From Sphingomonas pokkalii (GTDB lineage: Bacteria; Pseudomonadota; Alphaproteobacteria; Sphingomonadales; Sphingomonadaceae), in assembly GCF_003096275.1 (NCBI RefSeq), contig NZ_QENQ01000001.1:884475-948474 (forward strand): a stretch of DNA of 64,000 nt, written 5' to 3'. How positions within the stretch are numbered: the stretch's first letter is position 1; each line of letters starts with the position of its first letter. A program made the translations under genes and the position numbers. The notes beneath the pieces are model-generated. The model saw only the letters and a list, made by a program, of their open reading frames with translations. It did not search any database and was not told the DNA's origin. Positions 17,805-26,587 of the stretch are shown here, one piece after another.

Positions 17805-18449
17805 ATGAAGCTCTACGCCGTCACGCATTCTCCCTTCGCCGCGCGGGTAAGCCTGGCGCTTCGCCTCAAGGGCGTGCCCTATGAGCAGGCGCCGCCACCG
17901 GGCGGAAGCACGCGCTCGCCGGAATATCTTGCGATCAACCCGATTGGGAAATTGCCGGTACTGGTACTGCCGGATGGGACCGCCATCGCCGAATCGGAAA
18001 CGATCATCGACTATCTGGAGGACAGCGTTCCCCAGCCCTCGCTCCTTCCCGCGGGCGCGCAGGAGCGGGTTCGGGTGCGCAATGCCGTCCGTACCGCCGA
18101 ATCCTATGTCGTGCCGGCAGCGCTGCGCCTCTTCCGCCAGATGAAGCCGGAAACGCGCGATGCCGGCGTGGTGGCGGCCGAACTGGCACAGCTCCGCAAC
18201 GGGCTGACGCTGGTGGAGCATTTCATCGACGACGCGGCGTTTGCCGTGGGCGGCAAGGCAAGCAAGGCGGACTGTATCCTCCTGCCGACCGTGATCTTGT
18301 GCACGCTGGTCGGCCGGATCTTCGATCTGCCCGAGCTGGTGGCCGAGTTCCCCCGGCTTTCCAGCTATGTCGCCAAGGCCCGCACCAACCCGGACATGGG
18401 CAGCATCTGGGACGAGACCGAAGCCGCCTTGCGCGCGTTCCTGGGCTGA
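17805..18449 (+). CDS. Glutathione S-transferase family protein
   Basis: The 214-residue protein has an N-terminal thioredoxin-like domain (residues 1 to about 78: MKLYAVTHSPFAARVSLALR, INPIGKLPVLVL, ESETIIDYLED) and an alpha-helical C-terminal domain. The Ser in THSPFAARV is the likely glutathione-activating residue. The ATG at 17805 follows a GGGGAA ribosome site and gives a family-length protein. GSTs in catabolic clusters isomerise, dehalogenate or cleave ethers as well as detoxify; which applies here is unknown. The TetR regulator follows 200 bases downstream on the same strand. Confidence 0.92.
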   Translation: MKLYAVTHSPFAARVSLALRLKGVPYEQAPPPGGSTRSPEYLAINPIGKLPVLVLPDGTAIAESETIIDYLEDSVPQPSLLPAGAQERVRVRNAVRTAESYVVPAALRLFRQMKPETRDAGVVAAELAQLRNGLTLVEHFIDDAAFAVGGKASKADCILLPTVILCTLVGRIFDLPELVAEFPRLSSYVAKARTNPDMGSIWDETEAALRAFLG

Positions 18450-18650
18450 AGCGGCGACCGGCCGGGGCGGGCGGCAGCCGGCTTGCGCATCCGGGAGGGA
18501 TGGACAATAGCTGGCGCGGCATATTCAGATCCGAACGGCGCGCGCAGCCCGCCTGCCCAGGGCGCGGCGCGCCGGTGACTCGCGGAAAGGAAGAGGCCGA
18601 TCGATACCCCGACTGAAAATCTCCCGCAAACGCAGGCGCCGGGGGGCGGC

Positions 18651-19274
18651 GTGCGCCGGAAACGCCGAACCCGAGAGGATGTGACCGAACGGATCTGCGA
18701 AGCATCGCGGCAGTTGTTCGCGGCGCGGGGGTATAGCGGGGCGACCACCCGCGAGATCGCCCGGCTGGCCGATGTCTCGGAGACACTGCTGTTCCGCTAT
18801 TTCGGCGACAAGGCGACGCTGTTCGACGAGGTGGTCGCCCAGCCCTTCAACCGGTTGATGCAGGGTTTTCTGGGGCAGCACCATACGCGGCAGGAACGGC
18901 TGGCGGGGCAGCACGACAATTTCACCGCGGTCTATGAGATGATCGAGCGGAACCGTGAGCTGTTCATCGCGGTCATCTCGCGCAAGGACGAAGGCTCGGA
19001 GGATACGGGTGCGCCGTCGCTCAACGGGCTGCTCGGGTTTTTCGATGCCGCCACCCAGGCGCAGCTCCAGCGCTACGAGGAACAGGGCGAAACGCCGCCG
19101 TTCGACCTCGGGCTCGGCGTCCGCCTGACCTTCGGGATGCTCGCCTCGTCCATTCTGCTGCGCGAATGGCTGTTTCCCGACGGTGCGCCGCCGCAGGAAC
19201 AGCTCGTGTCGCTGATCGAACAGCTGGTCGGCCGCGCCCTGGGGCCGTGGGGAGACGCGCCGACCACGCGTTGA
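18651..19274 (+). CDS. TetR/AcrR family transcriptional regulator
   Basis: The 207-residue protein begins with an N-terminal TetR helix-turn-helix (about residues 8-58: REDVTERICEASRQLFAARG ... TTREIARLADVSETLLFRYFGDKATLF) and a ligand-binding C-terminal domain. The start is a GTG preceded by a G-rich run; no better start exists upstream. It lies 58 bases before the P450 gene on the same strand. Because a 20-base palindrome of TetR-operator style lies in that gap and recurs before the Rieske, GMC and an SDR gene, this protein is the best local candidate to bind it. That link is inference. Confidence 0.9.
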   Translation: MRRKRRTREDVTERICEASRQLFAARGYSGATTREIARLADVSETLLFRYFGDKATLFDEVVAQPFNRLMQGFLGQHHTRQERLAGQHDNFTAVYEMIERNRELFIAVISRKDEGSEDTGAPSLNGLLGFFDAATQAQLQRYEEQGETPPFDLGLGVRLTFGMLASSILLREWLFPDGAPPQEQLVSLIEQLVGRALGPWGDAPTTR

Positions 19275-19293
19275 CCGTCTCCGCTCCTCCCTT

Positions 19294-19313
19294 TATGTAG
19301 TATGCACTTCATA
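19294..19313. promoter_or_regulatory. Palindromic operator before the P450 gene
   Basis: TATGTAG-tatgca-CTTCATA: the 7-base arms match at six positions around a 6-base spacer. It lies 20 bases before the P450 start, overlapping the expected promoter or leader, and shares its left half TRTGTAGTRT with the sites at 28096 and 17447. Confidence 0.65.
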
Positions 19314-19332
19314 ACGAGAGGATGGCCGAGTC

Positions 19333-20571
19333 ATGGCGACCGCGTTGACGATTCAGGAATTCGACGACCCCAGCTATAATCCCTTCCTGTCCCATGAGGA
19401 CAATTTCGGGACGGATGCGGATCCGTATCCGGCCATCCACGCCCTGCGCGAAAAGGGGGCCGTCATCCCGGGATCCTATTGGGAGAATATGGGCCATTAT
19501 TGCTATTATGGCGAAATGCCCAAATTCTCGGTGCTGGGCAGCAAGGAAGCCGAAACGGTCCTGACCGACACGAGCCGCTTCTCCAACTCGGGCTATCATC
19601 CCACGCTGGGCGCGACGTTCGGCATGGGCAGCATCAGCACCATGGACAATCCGGAGCATGGCCGCTGGCGCCGGATCTTTCAGCGCATTTTCCTGCCGCA
19701 ATATGTGAAGACCTGGGGCGACAGCATCGTCGATCCGGTCGTGCACGGGTTGATGGACAAGTTCCTGCCGCGCGGAAAGGCCGACCTGGTCGGCGAGTTC
19801 ACCCACCAATATCCGTTCGAAGTGATCTACCGCCAGCTCGACCTGCCGGAATCGGACGTCAATACCTTCCAGCGGCTGGCGATCGGCCAGACCGACTTCG
19901 ATCACATGCCGCAGGCCCAGGAAGCGGGGGTGAAACTAGGTGACTATTTCCGCGCGCTGATCGATCTGCGCCGGGCGAACCCCGGCGACGATCTGGTGAG
20001 CCTGCTGGCGACCACCGAAGTGGAAGGCACCTATCTGCCGGAGCTGGTGCTGGTCTCGTTCCTCCGCCAGCTGATGAACGCCGCCGGCGATACCACCTAT
20101 CGCGGCACCAGCATCCTGCTCACGGCGCTGTTGAACAATCTCGATCAGCTGGAGGCGATCCGCAAGGATCGCACGCTGATTCCGGCGGCGATCGAAGAGG
20201 GGCTGCGCTGGGACGGCCCGGTCCTCACCCAGTTGCGCGTGGCGCTCCACGATACCGAGCTGGGCGGCGTGCAGATCCCGGCGGGGGCCTATATCGACGT
20301 CGTCGCCGGCGCCGCGAACCGCGATCCCGCACTGTTTGCCGATCCGGACAAGTTCAACATCTTCCGCGAACGGCGCCCGCATTACTCCTTCTCGCGCGGG
20401 CCGCATATCTGCGTCGGCCAGCACCTCGCCCGTGTCGAAATGACCCGCGCGCTGGAGGCCATTCTGGACAATCTGCCCAATCTGCGGCTCGACCCGGATA
20501 TGCCGCCGCCGCAGATCCGCGGCGTGATGATGCGGGTTCCCGCCCATATCCACGTGCGGTTCGGCGCGTGA
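19333..20571 (+). CDS. Cytochrome P450
   Basis: The 412-residue soluble bacterial P450 should hydroxylate a hydrophobic substrate using O2 and two electrons from a ferredoxin. The heme thiolate is Cys360 in FSRGPHICVGQHLAR, the I-helix oxygen-activation motif AAGDTT is at 250-255, and the ExxR pair is Glu289/Arg292. The start follows AGAGGA. It is directly downstream of the TetR gene and of the shared operator. The ferredoxins at 8138 and 27760 are possible redox partners. The gene converges with the Gfo/Idh/MocA gene across a hairpin. The CYP family was not assigned. Confidence 0.96.
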   Translation: MATALTIQEFDDPSYNPFLSHEDNFGTDADPYPAIHALREKGAVIPGSYWENMGHYCYYGEMPKFSVLGSKEAETVLTDTSRFSNSGYHPTLGATFGMGSISTMDNPEHGRWRRIFQRIFLPQYVKTWGDSIVDPVVHGLMDKFLPRGKADLVGEFTHQYPFEVIYRQLDLPESDVNTFQRLAIGQTDFDHMPQAQEAGVKLGDYFRALIDLRRANPGDDLVSLLATTEVEGTYLPELVLVSFLRQLMNAAGDTTYRGTSILLTALLNNLDQLEAIRKDRTLIPAAIEEGLRWDGPVLTQLRVALHDTELGGVQIPAGAYIDVVAGAANRDPALFADPDKFNIFRERRPHYSFSRGPHICVGQHLARVEMTRALEAILDNLPNLRLDPDMPPPQIRGVMMRVPAHIHVRFGA

Positions 20572-20581
20572 TGTGCGGCCC

Positions 20582-20616
20582 GGTGCCGGATCAGCGATAG
20601 TCGCTGGTCCGGCACC
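20582..20616. terminator. Long hairpin between convergent P450 and Gfo/Idh genes
   Basis: Bases 20582-20597 pair with 20601-20616 over 16 positions with one mismatch and a TAG loop. It sits between convergent genes and probably serves as a two-way terminator, though no T tract follows on either side. Confidence 0.55.
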
Positions 20617-20633
20617 CGGAACCAGACCAGCGG

Positions 20634-21782
20634 CTACAGGCTGGCGATATCGATGCGCCGGCCGCTGTCGTTCGACATTTCCAGCGCTAGCACCACCTTG
20701 TGCGCGTGCAAGGCCTCCTCGAAGCTCGGCGAAGCGGGCGCTTCGCCACGAATGGCGGCGAGCATGGTGAAAAACATCCAGCTCATCGCCACCATATAGG
20801 GCGGGGCGAGTTCCTTGCTCCACGGCATGCCGGGTACGGCATAATGCTCGGGGGCGATGTCCACCGGCCCGCCGTTGAGCGCGCCATATTCCTTGTGCTT
20901 GGCAGTGCCCGCGTACAGCCGGGCGCTCGCGCCGTCGCCGAAGGTGGGGTCCACATAGAGCAAGCGCCCGCGGTCGCCCCAGATCTCGATGCGCATCACT
21001 TCGGAATCGGGCACGCACCACCCGGTCTGGAGATTGCCGATCGCACCGTTGGCCAGCTGCAACGTCGCGCAGCCGAGATCGGCGGTGTCCGGATGCAGGA
21101 CGGTGCCGTCCGGGAGCGGCCATTCCTTCACGCCCGTCGTCTGCATCCCGGTGATCGCGGCGACGGGTCCGAGAAGATGCGTGAGGAACAGCGTGGAGTG
21201 CGTGCCGAAATTGCGCCACGCGCTACCGCCGCTGGTCTTGTCGGCGAGCCAGAGATAGGGGGAGACGCCCGCTTCCGGATAGGCGCAGGCGGGGTAATGC
21301 AGCCCGTCCTTCTCCCAAAGCGGCATCAGCAACTGCATGTTGAAGCCGAGGATGTTGCCCAGAAAGCCCTGGTCGATCATCTGCTTCATCTGGAGCGCGG
21401 CGGGGCCCCAGCGGAACTGGGCATCGACCACGCCGACCAGTTTCTTTTCCCTGGCCAGCGCCGCCTGGGCCTTGGCCTGCTCCAGCGTGACGGCGAAGGG
21501 CAGGGCGTTATAGACGTGCTTTCCGGCATTTAGTGCCGCCATCACCATGTCGAAGCGATAGGCCGGCCGGCTGCCGACATCGATGATGTCGATTTCCGGA
21601 TCGGCGACGAGATCGGCGACATTCCAATAGGCCTTGCGGATCCCGAAGGCCTGGGCGGCCGCTTCGGCGGTATCCTGATGCGCGGTGCAGACTGCCGCTA
21701 CTTCCACATCGGGCAGCTCGCGCCAGATCGTGCCATGGACCTTGAGGCTCCAGTTGGCGCCGATGATTCCGATTTTCGGCAT
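20634..21782 (-). CDS. Gfo/Idh/MocA family oxidoreductase
   Basis: The 382-residue protein has an N-terminal Rossmann domain (MPKIGIIGANWSLKVHG; DIIDVGSRPAYRFDMVMAAL; AGKHVYNALPFAVTLEQA) and the C-terminal alpha/beta domain of NAD(P)-dependent Gfo/Idh/MocA enzymes. The usual catalytic EKP at the end of the fifth strand is replaced by ALPFA, so the Lys is missing, and the reaction may be unusual. The ATG at 21782 is chosen because GGAG lies eight bases upstream; an ATG six codons earlier lacks one. It is followed upstream by the SDR at 22791, with 31 bases between them, so they form a two-gene transcript. Confidence 0.88.
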   Translation of the reverse strand: MPKIGIIGANWSLKVHGTIWRELPDVEVAAVCTAHQDTAEAAAQAFGIRKAYWNVADLVADPEIDIIDVGSRPAYRFDMVMAALNAGKHVYNALPFAVTLEQAKAQAALAREKKLVGVVDAQFRWGPAALQMKQMIDQGFLGNILGFNMQLLMPLWEKDGLHYPACAYPEAGVSPYLWLADKTSGGSAWRNFGTHSTLFLTHLLGPVAAITGMQTTGVKEWPLPDGTVLHPDTADLGCATLQLANGAIGNLQTGWCVPDSEVMRIEIWGDRGRLLYVDPTFGDGASARLYAGTAKHKEYGALNGGPVDIAPEHYAVPGMPWSKELAPPYMVAMSWMFFTMLAAIRGEAPASPSFEEALHAHKVVLALEMSNDSGRRIDIASL

Positions 21783-21813
21783 CGTTGTTTCTCCAATCAA
21801 AGCGGCGGGAGGC

Positions 21814-22791
21814 TCAGGAATGCACGCCCTGCTTGCGCGCGGCCTTCGCTGCGGCCGTGAATTCGTCGTACGGCGTCATCGGTTCGCTATACTCGCCGAG
21901 CGTGCAGATCTGGTCGAAATGCGCGGCGATATCGTCCACGCTGGGGGGCGTGCTGCCCATCGGCGCGAACCAGCCTTCCGATGCACAGATCCGCACGCGG
22001 CTGTAGCGTCCGGAATTGGCGGAATAGACTCCGTGGGTGGCGGTGCAGGCCTCGCTGACCAGATAGAGCGCGAGCGGCGTGTTGAACGCGGGCGTCACCC
22101 GCCCTTCGGAAGCGGAGAAGTCCGCCGATTGCAGGGACTTCGCGAACTCGGGAATTTCCAGATAGCCCGTGTTCATTTCCCCTTCCAGCCGCGACGAGGC
22201 GGTCGGCAGGATGACGTTGGACTGGATGCCATAGGCCGATCCTTCCAGCGCGACGACATTCGACAGGCCCAGCATCGCCCCCTTGCCGGCAGCGTAGTTC
22301 GCCTGCCAGGCATGGCCGAACATCGCCGAGGCCGAACCGGTGAACAGTATCCGGCCGTATCCGGCCGCGCGCATCGCGCGATAGGCCGGCTGGCCGACAT
22401 AGAAGGCGGCTTTCAGATGGACGTCGATGATCGGGTCGATCTGCTCGTCGGTCAGGTCGTCGAAGCGGTTGTTGCGCAGGAAGCCGGCATTGCTGATCAG
22501 GATGTCGATCTTGCCCCAGGTGTCGAGCGCGGTCTGGACGATCGCCGCGCCGCCGGCGCGGGTTGCCACGCTGTCGGTATTGGCGACGGCCGCACCGCCC
22601 AGGTCGCGAATTTCTTCCACCACCCGCGATGCCGCGTCCTTGGACGCACCGACGCCCGAGGCGCTGCCGCCAAGATCGTTCACCACTACCTTGGCGCCGC
22701 GGCGCGCCAGTTCGAGCGCATAGTCGCGGCCGAGTCCATTGCCGGCGCCCGTAACCACGGCAACCCGGCCGTCAAACCTGATCTGGTTCAT
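21814..22791 (-). CDS. Short-chain dehydrogenase, 17-beta-HSD4/multifunctional-enzyme-like
   Basis: The 325-residue SDR has the cofactor loop TGAGNGLG (14-21), the segment VVVNDLGGSASGVG typical of the dehydrogenase part of peroxisomal multifunctional enzyme type 2 (17-beta-HSD4), and the catalytic Ser153, Tyr166 and Lys170. It is about 60 residues longer than ordinary SDRs, as expected for that subgroup. The reaction is probably oxidation of a 3-hydroxyacyl-CoA or a steroid-like alcohol with NAD. The start follows GGAGAGGATAGG. It is divergent from the acyl-CoA dehydrogenase operon and is co-directional with the Gfo/Idh gene. Confidence 0.88.
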   Translation of the reverse strand: MNQIRFDGRVAVVTGAGNGLGRDYALELARRGAKVVVNDLGGSASGVGASKDAASRVVEEIRDLGGAAVANTDSVATRAGGAAIVQTALDTWGKIDILISNAGFLRNNRFDDLTDEQIDPIIDVHLKAAFYVGQPAYRAMRAAGYGRILFTGSASAMFGHAWQANYAAGKGAMLGLSNVVALEGSAYGIQSNVILPTASSRLEGEMNTGYLEIPEFAKSLQSADFSASEGRVTPAFNTPLALYLVSEACTATHGVYSANSGRYSRVRICASEGWFAPMGSTPPSVDDIAAHFDQICTLGEYSEPMTPYDEFTAAAKAARKQGVHS

Positions 22792-23287
22792 CCTATCCTC
22801 TCCATTGCGCGCGGCCCGGCTGCCTGGTGCTTTCCAGCAAGGACCATGGGCGAGGCCGCTGTCGGCGATCGTGCGGGGTGTCGCCCGCACAGGTGCTGCG
22901 GGGGGAAGGCATGTCCGATATCCCGCCGGTGCGCAAATGGCCGGAACCGCCCGAAATCCCGGTCGCGCGGAGCCTCGACGCGGCCTTCCAGGGGAGTACG
23001 GTTCACTCTCTCTTCCGAGTGAAGTTGAGTAAGATGCTGATATTAAATGGTTAAAATCGATTTTGGGCACCCTTCCCGACGATGGACGCGTTCGATCGCA
23101 TGCTGCCTTGGCGGCGCATGGGCATCGCCACGCATGCCCGGTGGCGGCGCACATATCCAGATGGTGATGGCTTGCTGCCGGAAGCCCGATTTCACCATTT
23201 CTGCGGTTGTGCGAGGGCTGGCGGAAGGCCGAAGAGAGCGGCTCGACAAAAGCGGGTCCGCAGGCATTGCGGGAAATGGGAGCGGAG
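22792..23287. promoter_or_regulatory. Divergent control region, SDR and acyl-CoA dehydrogenase operon
   Basis: This 496-base region contains no supported gene. It holds a perfect inverted repeat TTCACTC-N8-GAGTGAA (23002-23023), an AT-rich patch (about 23030-23065) and a 12-base palindrome AAAATCGATTTT (23053-23064), consistent with an operator and promoter for the rightward operon. Confidence 0.55.
23002..23023. promoter_or_regulatory. Perfect inverted repeat, candidate operator for the acyl-CoA dehydrogenase operon
   Basis: TTCACTC (23002-23008) and GAGTGAA (23017-23023) are exact inverted repeats with an 8-base spacer, just upstream of an AT-rich promoter-like patch. It differs from the TRTGTAG sites, suggesting a second regulator. 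Confidence 0.6.
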
Positions 23288-24340
23288 ATGGACGCTGAAC
23301 TGGCGGAAATTAGGGGCAGTATTGCGACGGTACTCGAGGAGCAATGTTCGAGCCTGGCGCTGCATGCTTTCATCGACGGCCGCGATGCGCTCGACGAGCG
23401 CCTGCTCCGGCTCTCGGCGGAACTGGGCTGGCTGGCGGTGTCGCTTCCCGAAGCCCAGGGCGGGTTCGGCCTCGGAGCCGCCGGCATGGCGATTCTCCAC
23501 GGTGAGCTTGGGCGCGTCGCAGCGCCGGGGGCCTTCCTCGCCACCAGCATCGCGGTCGAGACGCTCGCGCGCAGCAGCGCGGCCGAAGATGCCGGCGTGT
23601 CGGCGCTGATCGCCGAGGTGATCGGCGGCGGCGCCACGCTGGCGGTTGCCGCGAAACCGGACCAGTCGGTCGCCGACGGGCAGCTCTGGCTATTGGGTGC
23701 GGAAGGCGCCGCGGCGGCGCTGGTGGCCGGCAGCGGCGACGACCTGCTGCTGATCGACCTTGCCGGTGCCGCCATGTCGCGGATGCAGATCTGGGATGCG
23801 ACGCGCTCGATGCTTACGATCGCCCCTTCCGGGTGCAGGACGATCGCCACGCTGGCAGGGGCCCGGCCGCTGTTCGACGCGCTGTTCGCCATCGCCCTTG
23901 CGGCCGACAGCGCGGGCGCCGCGCGCGGCATTCTGGACCGGACGATCGGCTATATGAAGGAGCGCGAGCAGTTCGGCCGGCCGATCGGAGCGTTCCAGGC
24001 GCTGAAGCACCGCGCGGCCGATCACCTCGTCCACACGATCGTCGCCGATCGGATGGTGTGGCAGGCGGTCGACCATTTCGGCGGCGACACCCCGGCGGCG
24101 CGGCTGTGGCCGATGCTGGCCAAAGCCAATGTGACGGACGCTGCGGTGCGCGTGGCGGGCGATTGCGTGCAGCTGCACGGCGGTGTCGGCTACACCATGG
24201 AATATGATCCGCATGTGTATCTGAAGCGCGTGCGGCTGAACGAGATGATGCTCGCCTCCAACGCGCTGCTGCGTGACCGCGCCGAACAGGCGTTCGGCGA
24301 AGCGGTGATGGGCGGCGATGATGTTCTGGAGATCGCGTGA
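23288..24340 (+). CDS. Acyl-CoA dehydrogenase, small subunit of a probable heteromeric pair
   Basis: The 350-residue flavoprotein belongs to the acyl-CoA dehydrogenase family. The C-terminal domain has KEREQFGRPIGAFQALKH (from residue 223) and QLHGGVGYTMEYDPHVYLKR. It is shorter than usual and lacks a clear middle-domain FAD-binding motif. The ATG at 23288 has a GGGAG site; an ATG at 23276 is an alternative. The second acyl-CoA dehydrogenase starts on its stop codon. Such small/large pairs form alpha2beta2 enzymes in steroid side-chain degradation (ChsE types) with one working active site per pair. A dehydrogenation of a bulky acyl-CoA is therefore likely; the exact substrate is unknown. Confidence 0.9.
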   Translation: MDAELAEIRGSIATVLEEQCSSLALHAFIDGRDALDERLLRLSAELGWLAVSLPEAQGGFGLGAAGMAILHGELGRVAAPGAFLATSIAVETLARSSAAEDAGVSALIAEVIGGGATLAVAAKPDQSVADGQLWLLGAEGAAAALVAGSGDDLLLIDLAGAAMSRMQIWDATRSMLTIAPSGCRTIATLAGARPLFDALFAIALAADSAGAARGILDRTIGYMKEREQFGRPIGAFQALKHRAADHLVHTIVADRMVWQAVDHFGGDTPAARLWPMLAKANVTDAAVRVAGDCVQLHGGVGYTMEYDPHVYLKRVRLNEMMLASNALLRDRAEQAFGEAVMGGDDVLEIA

Positions 24341-25524
24341 TGATCATTGACCTAAAGAGCGACACGCGCGCCTTCCGCTCGGCGATCCGCGACTGGGTGG
24401 CCGAGACGCTGCCGCGCGACTGGGACGCGGTCGCCGATCGCGGCAGCGAAGACGAGCATATGGCGTATCAGCGCTGGTGGTTCGGTGAATTGGCCAAGCA
24501 AGGGCTATCGGTGCCGCATTGGCCCAGCGCCTATGGCGGCGCGGATCTGGGCATCACCGGCCAGATGATCGTGGCCGACGAGATGGCCCGCGCGGGTGCG
24601 CCCTATCTCGGCCTGTATGTCGTGACCCTCAACCATCTTCCCGGAACGCTGATTCCGTGCGGCAACGAAGCGCAGCGCGCGCGCTACCTGCCCCCTGCCG
24701 CGGGCGGGGTGGTCTGGTGCCAGGGGTTCTCGGAGCCCGGCGCGGGGTCCGACCTTGCCTCGCTGCGCTGTCGGGCGGTGCGCGACGGGGATCATTACGT
24801 GATCAACGGCCAGAAGATCTGGTCGTCGATGTCGCGCTATGCGCAGCACTGCATCCTGCTCGTGCGGACGAGCACCGAAGGGCCGAAACAGGCCGGCATT
24901 TCCTTCCTCATCATGGACATGGATACGCCGGGTCTGGACGTTCGCCCGATCGAGCAGATCGATGGCCAGGCGGACTTCTCGGAGCTTTTCCTCTCCGACG
25001 TTCGCATCCCGGTCGAAAATCTGGTGGGCGAGGAAAATGGCGGGTGGAAAGTGGCGCAGGCGACGCTCGCCTCCGAGCGCGGCCTGCTCGCGTTCGAGAC
25101 GGCAGAGCGCCGGCGCCACCGCATGGAGGCCTTTTATCGCGAAGGGCGGGCGGCCAATGCCGCGTGGCTGGAGGATGACGAATTGCGTCGCCAGTTCATG
25201 ACCCTGCTGGCCGACATGCAGGCGAGCCGGCGGCTGATCCGCGAGCTGCTGCACGACCATGAAAATGGCGAACCGCATGCGACCACCGCAATGGCCGCTG
25301 CCCGGATCAAGCTGTTCGAGACGACCCTGATCCAGCGCCTGGGCGACCTGACCACCCGTATCGAGGGGCTGGAGGGACTGGACCGCCAGCCTTTCTATTC
25401 GCAGCGCTATCTGGTCGGCATGTTCGATTATCTCAATTCCTTCGGCTGGACCATTTCCGGCGGCAGCAACGAGATCATGCGCAACCTGATCGCGGAGCGG
25501 GGGCTCGGCCTGCCGCGAGGATGA
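24340..25524 (+). CDS. Acyl-CoA dehydrogenase, large subunit of a probable heteromeric pair
   Basis: The 394-residue acyl-CoA dehydrogenase has the middle-domain motif WCQGFSEPGAGSDLASL for flavin and substrate and INGQKIWSSMSRYA. Its C-terminal segment reads GWTISGGSNEIMRNLIAERGLGLPRG. At the position of the usual YEGT catalytic Glu it has GGSN, so the base must come from elsewhere, as in the steroid-type (FadE/ChsE) enzymes. The ATG at 24340 overlaps the previous stop by one base; a GTG one codon earlier is also possible. Electrons would go to ETF, and an etfB fragment lies at the end of the island. Confidence 0.93.
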   Translation: MIIDLKSDTRAFRSAIRDWVAETLPRDWDAVADRGSEDEHMAYQRWWFGELAKQGLSVPHWPSAYGGADLGITGQMIVADEMARAGAPYLGLYVVTLNHLPGTLIPCGNEAQRARYLPPAAGGVVWCQGFSEPGAGSDLASLRCRAVRDGDHYVINGQKIWSSMSRYAQHCILLVRTSTEGPKQAGISFLIMDMDTPGLDVRPIEQIDGQADFSELFLSDVRIPVENLVGEENGGWKVAQATLASERGLLAFETAERRRHRMEAFYREGRAANAAWLEDDELRRQFMTLLADMQASRRLIRELLHDHENGEPHATTAMAAARIKLFETTLIQRLGDLTTRIEGLEGLDRQPFYSQRYLVGMFDYLNSFGWTISGGSNEIMRNLIAERGLGLPRG

Positions 25525-25599
25525 TGGTCTGCGCCGGGGCTGGCCGGCGCCCGTCCGATCGGTGCAAGGTGCGGGCGGAACAGGGAGAGGGGGTAGCAT

Positions 25600-26400
25600 A
25601 TGGCAAATCCGGATGGCATGTCGGCCCTGTCGATCGACCGGGCGGATGGCGTGCTCACGGTCACGCTCAACAATCCGGCGATGCGCAATGCGTTTCTGCC
25701 CGAAATGGACGAAGCGCTGATCCGGATCTTCCGTGAGGGCGATCAGGATCCGGCGGTGCGGGTCATCGTGCTGGCAGGCGCGGGCGAGGCCTTTTGCGCG
25801 GGTGGCGACATCAGCGCGATGCAGGCGGCGCTGGACGATATCGGCGTCTTCCTGGACGGGGTGAAGAACGGCAAGCGCCTGCTGCAGGCGATGATCGACT
25901 GTGACAAGCCGATCGTCGCGCGCGTCCAGGGCGACGCGATCGGCCTGGGTGCGACGCTCGCGCTTTCCGCCGACATCGTCGTCGCGTCCGAAAAAGCCCG
26001 GTTCGCCGATCCGCACGTGCGGGTGGGCCTGGTCGCGGGCGATGGCGGTGCAATCCTGTGGCCCGGCAATATCGGCTATGCGCAGGCCAAATACTTTCTG
26101 ATGACCGGCGACATGGTCTCGGCGCGCGAGGCCCAGGCGATGGGGCTGATCGCCAAGGTCGTCGCCCATGCAGATCTCGACGCCGAGGTCGCGCGGATCG
26201 TCGAGAAGCTGGCCGGCGGCGCGCAACAGGCGATCCGCGCTACCAAGCAACTGCTCAACATCGGCATCCGGCAGCGGTTCGCGGCCTCGGCGGACGCGGG
26301 CTTCGCGCTGGAGGTGATTTCCAGCCGATTGGCCGATCACCGCGAGGCGGTCGAGGCATTTTCGGAAAAGCGAAAGCCCGATTTCCGCCGCGGGCAATGA
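25600..26400 (+). CDS. Enoyl-CoA hydratase/isomerase family protein
   Basis: The 266-residue crotonase-fold protein should hydrate or isomerise an enoyl-CoA. The oxyanion-hole segments FCAGGDISAMQ and QGDAIGLGATLALSADIVVA are present. The residue that would be the first catalytic Glu of hydratases is not obvious, so isomerase or retro-Claisen activity is possible. It follows the acyl-CoA dehydrogenase pair by 75 bases with an AGGGAGAGGG ribosome site, giving the expected dehydrogenase-hydratase order of a beta-oxidation round. Confidence 0.9.
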   Translation: MANPDGMSALSIDRADGVLTVTLNNPAMRNAFLPEMDEALIRIFREGDQDPAVRVIVLAGAGEAFCAGGDISAMQAALDDIGVFLDGVKNGKRLLQAMIDCDKPIVARVQGDAIGLGATLALSADIVVASEKARFADPHVRVGLVAGDGGAILWPGNIGYAQAKYFLMTGDMVSAREAQAMGLIAKVVAHADLDAEVARIVEKLAGGAQQAIRATKQLLNIGIRQRFAASADAGFALEVISSRLADHREAVEAFSEKRKPDFRRGQ

Positions 26401-26545
26401 CCTCGCGCGCCCGGGCCGCCGGGGCGGCGCGGACCGCAGACCGGCAACGCCATTATCCGGCATGTGATCGAGTGGCGTGGAGGCATGGAGAGCCGGTCTC
26501 GTCGCTTGGCGGCCCGCATCGCTTGTGCCAGCCTTTCCAGCACAT

Positions 26546-26563
26546 TGCGGCGCTTTCGCCGCA
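26546..26563 (+). other. Hairpin in the leader of the serine hydrolase gene
   Basis: TGCGGCG (26546-26552) and CGCCGCA (26557-26563) pair perfectly around CTTT, 25-42 bases before the hydrolase start. It may affect translation or mRNA stability; no T tract follows. Confidence 0.35.
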
Positions 26564-26587
26564 TCGACTCGCACGCAGGAAGCATCG

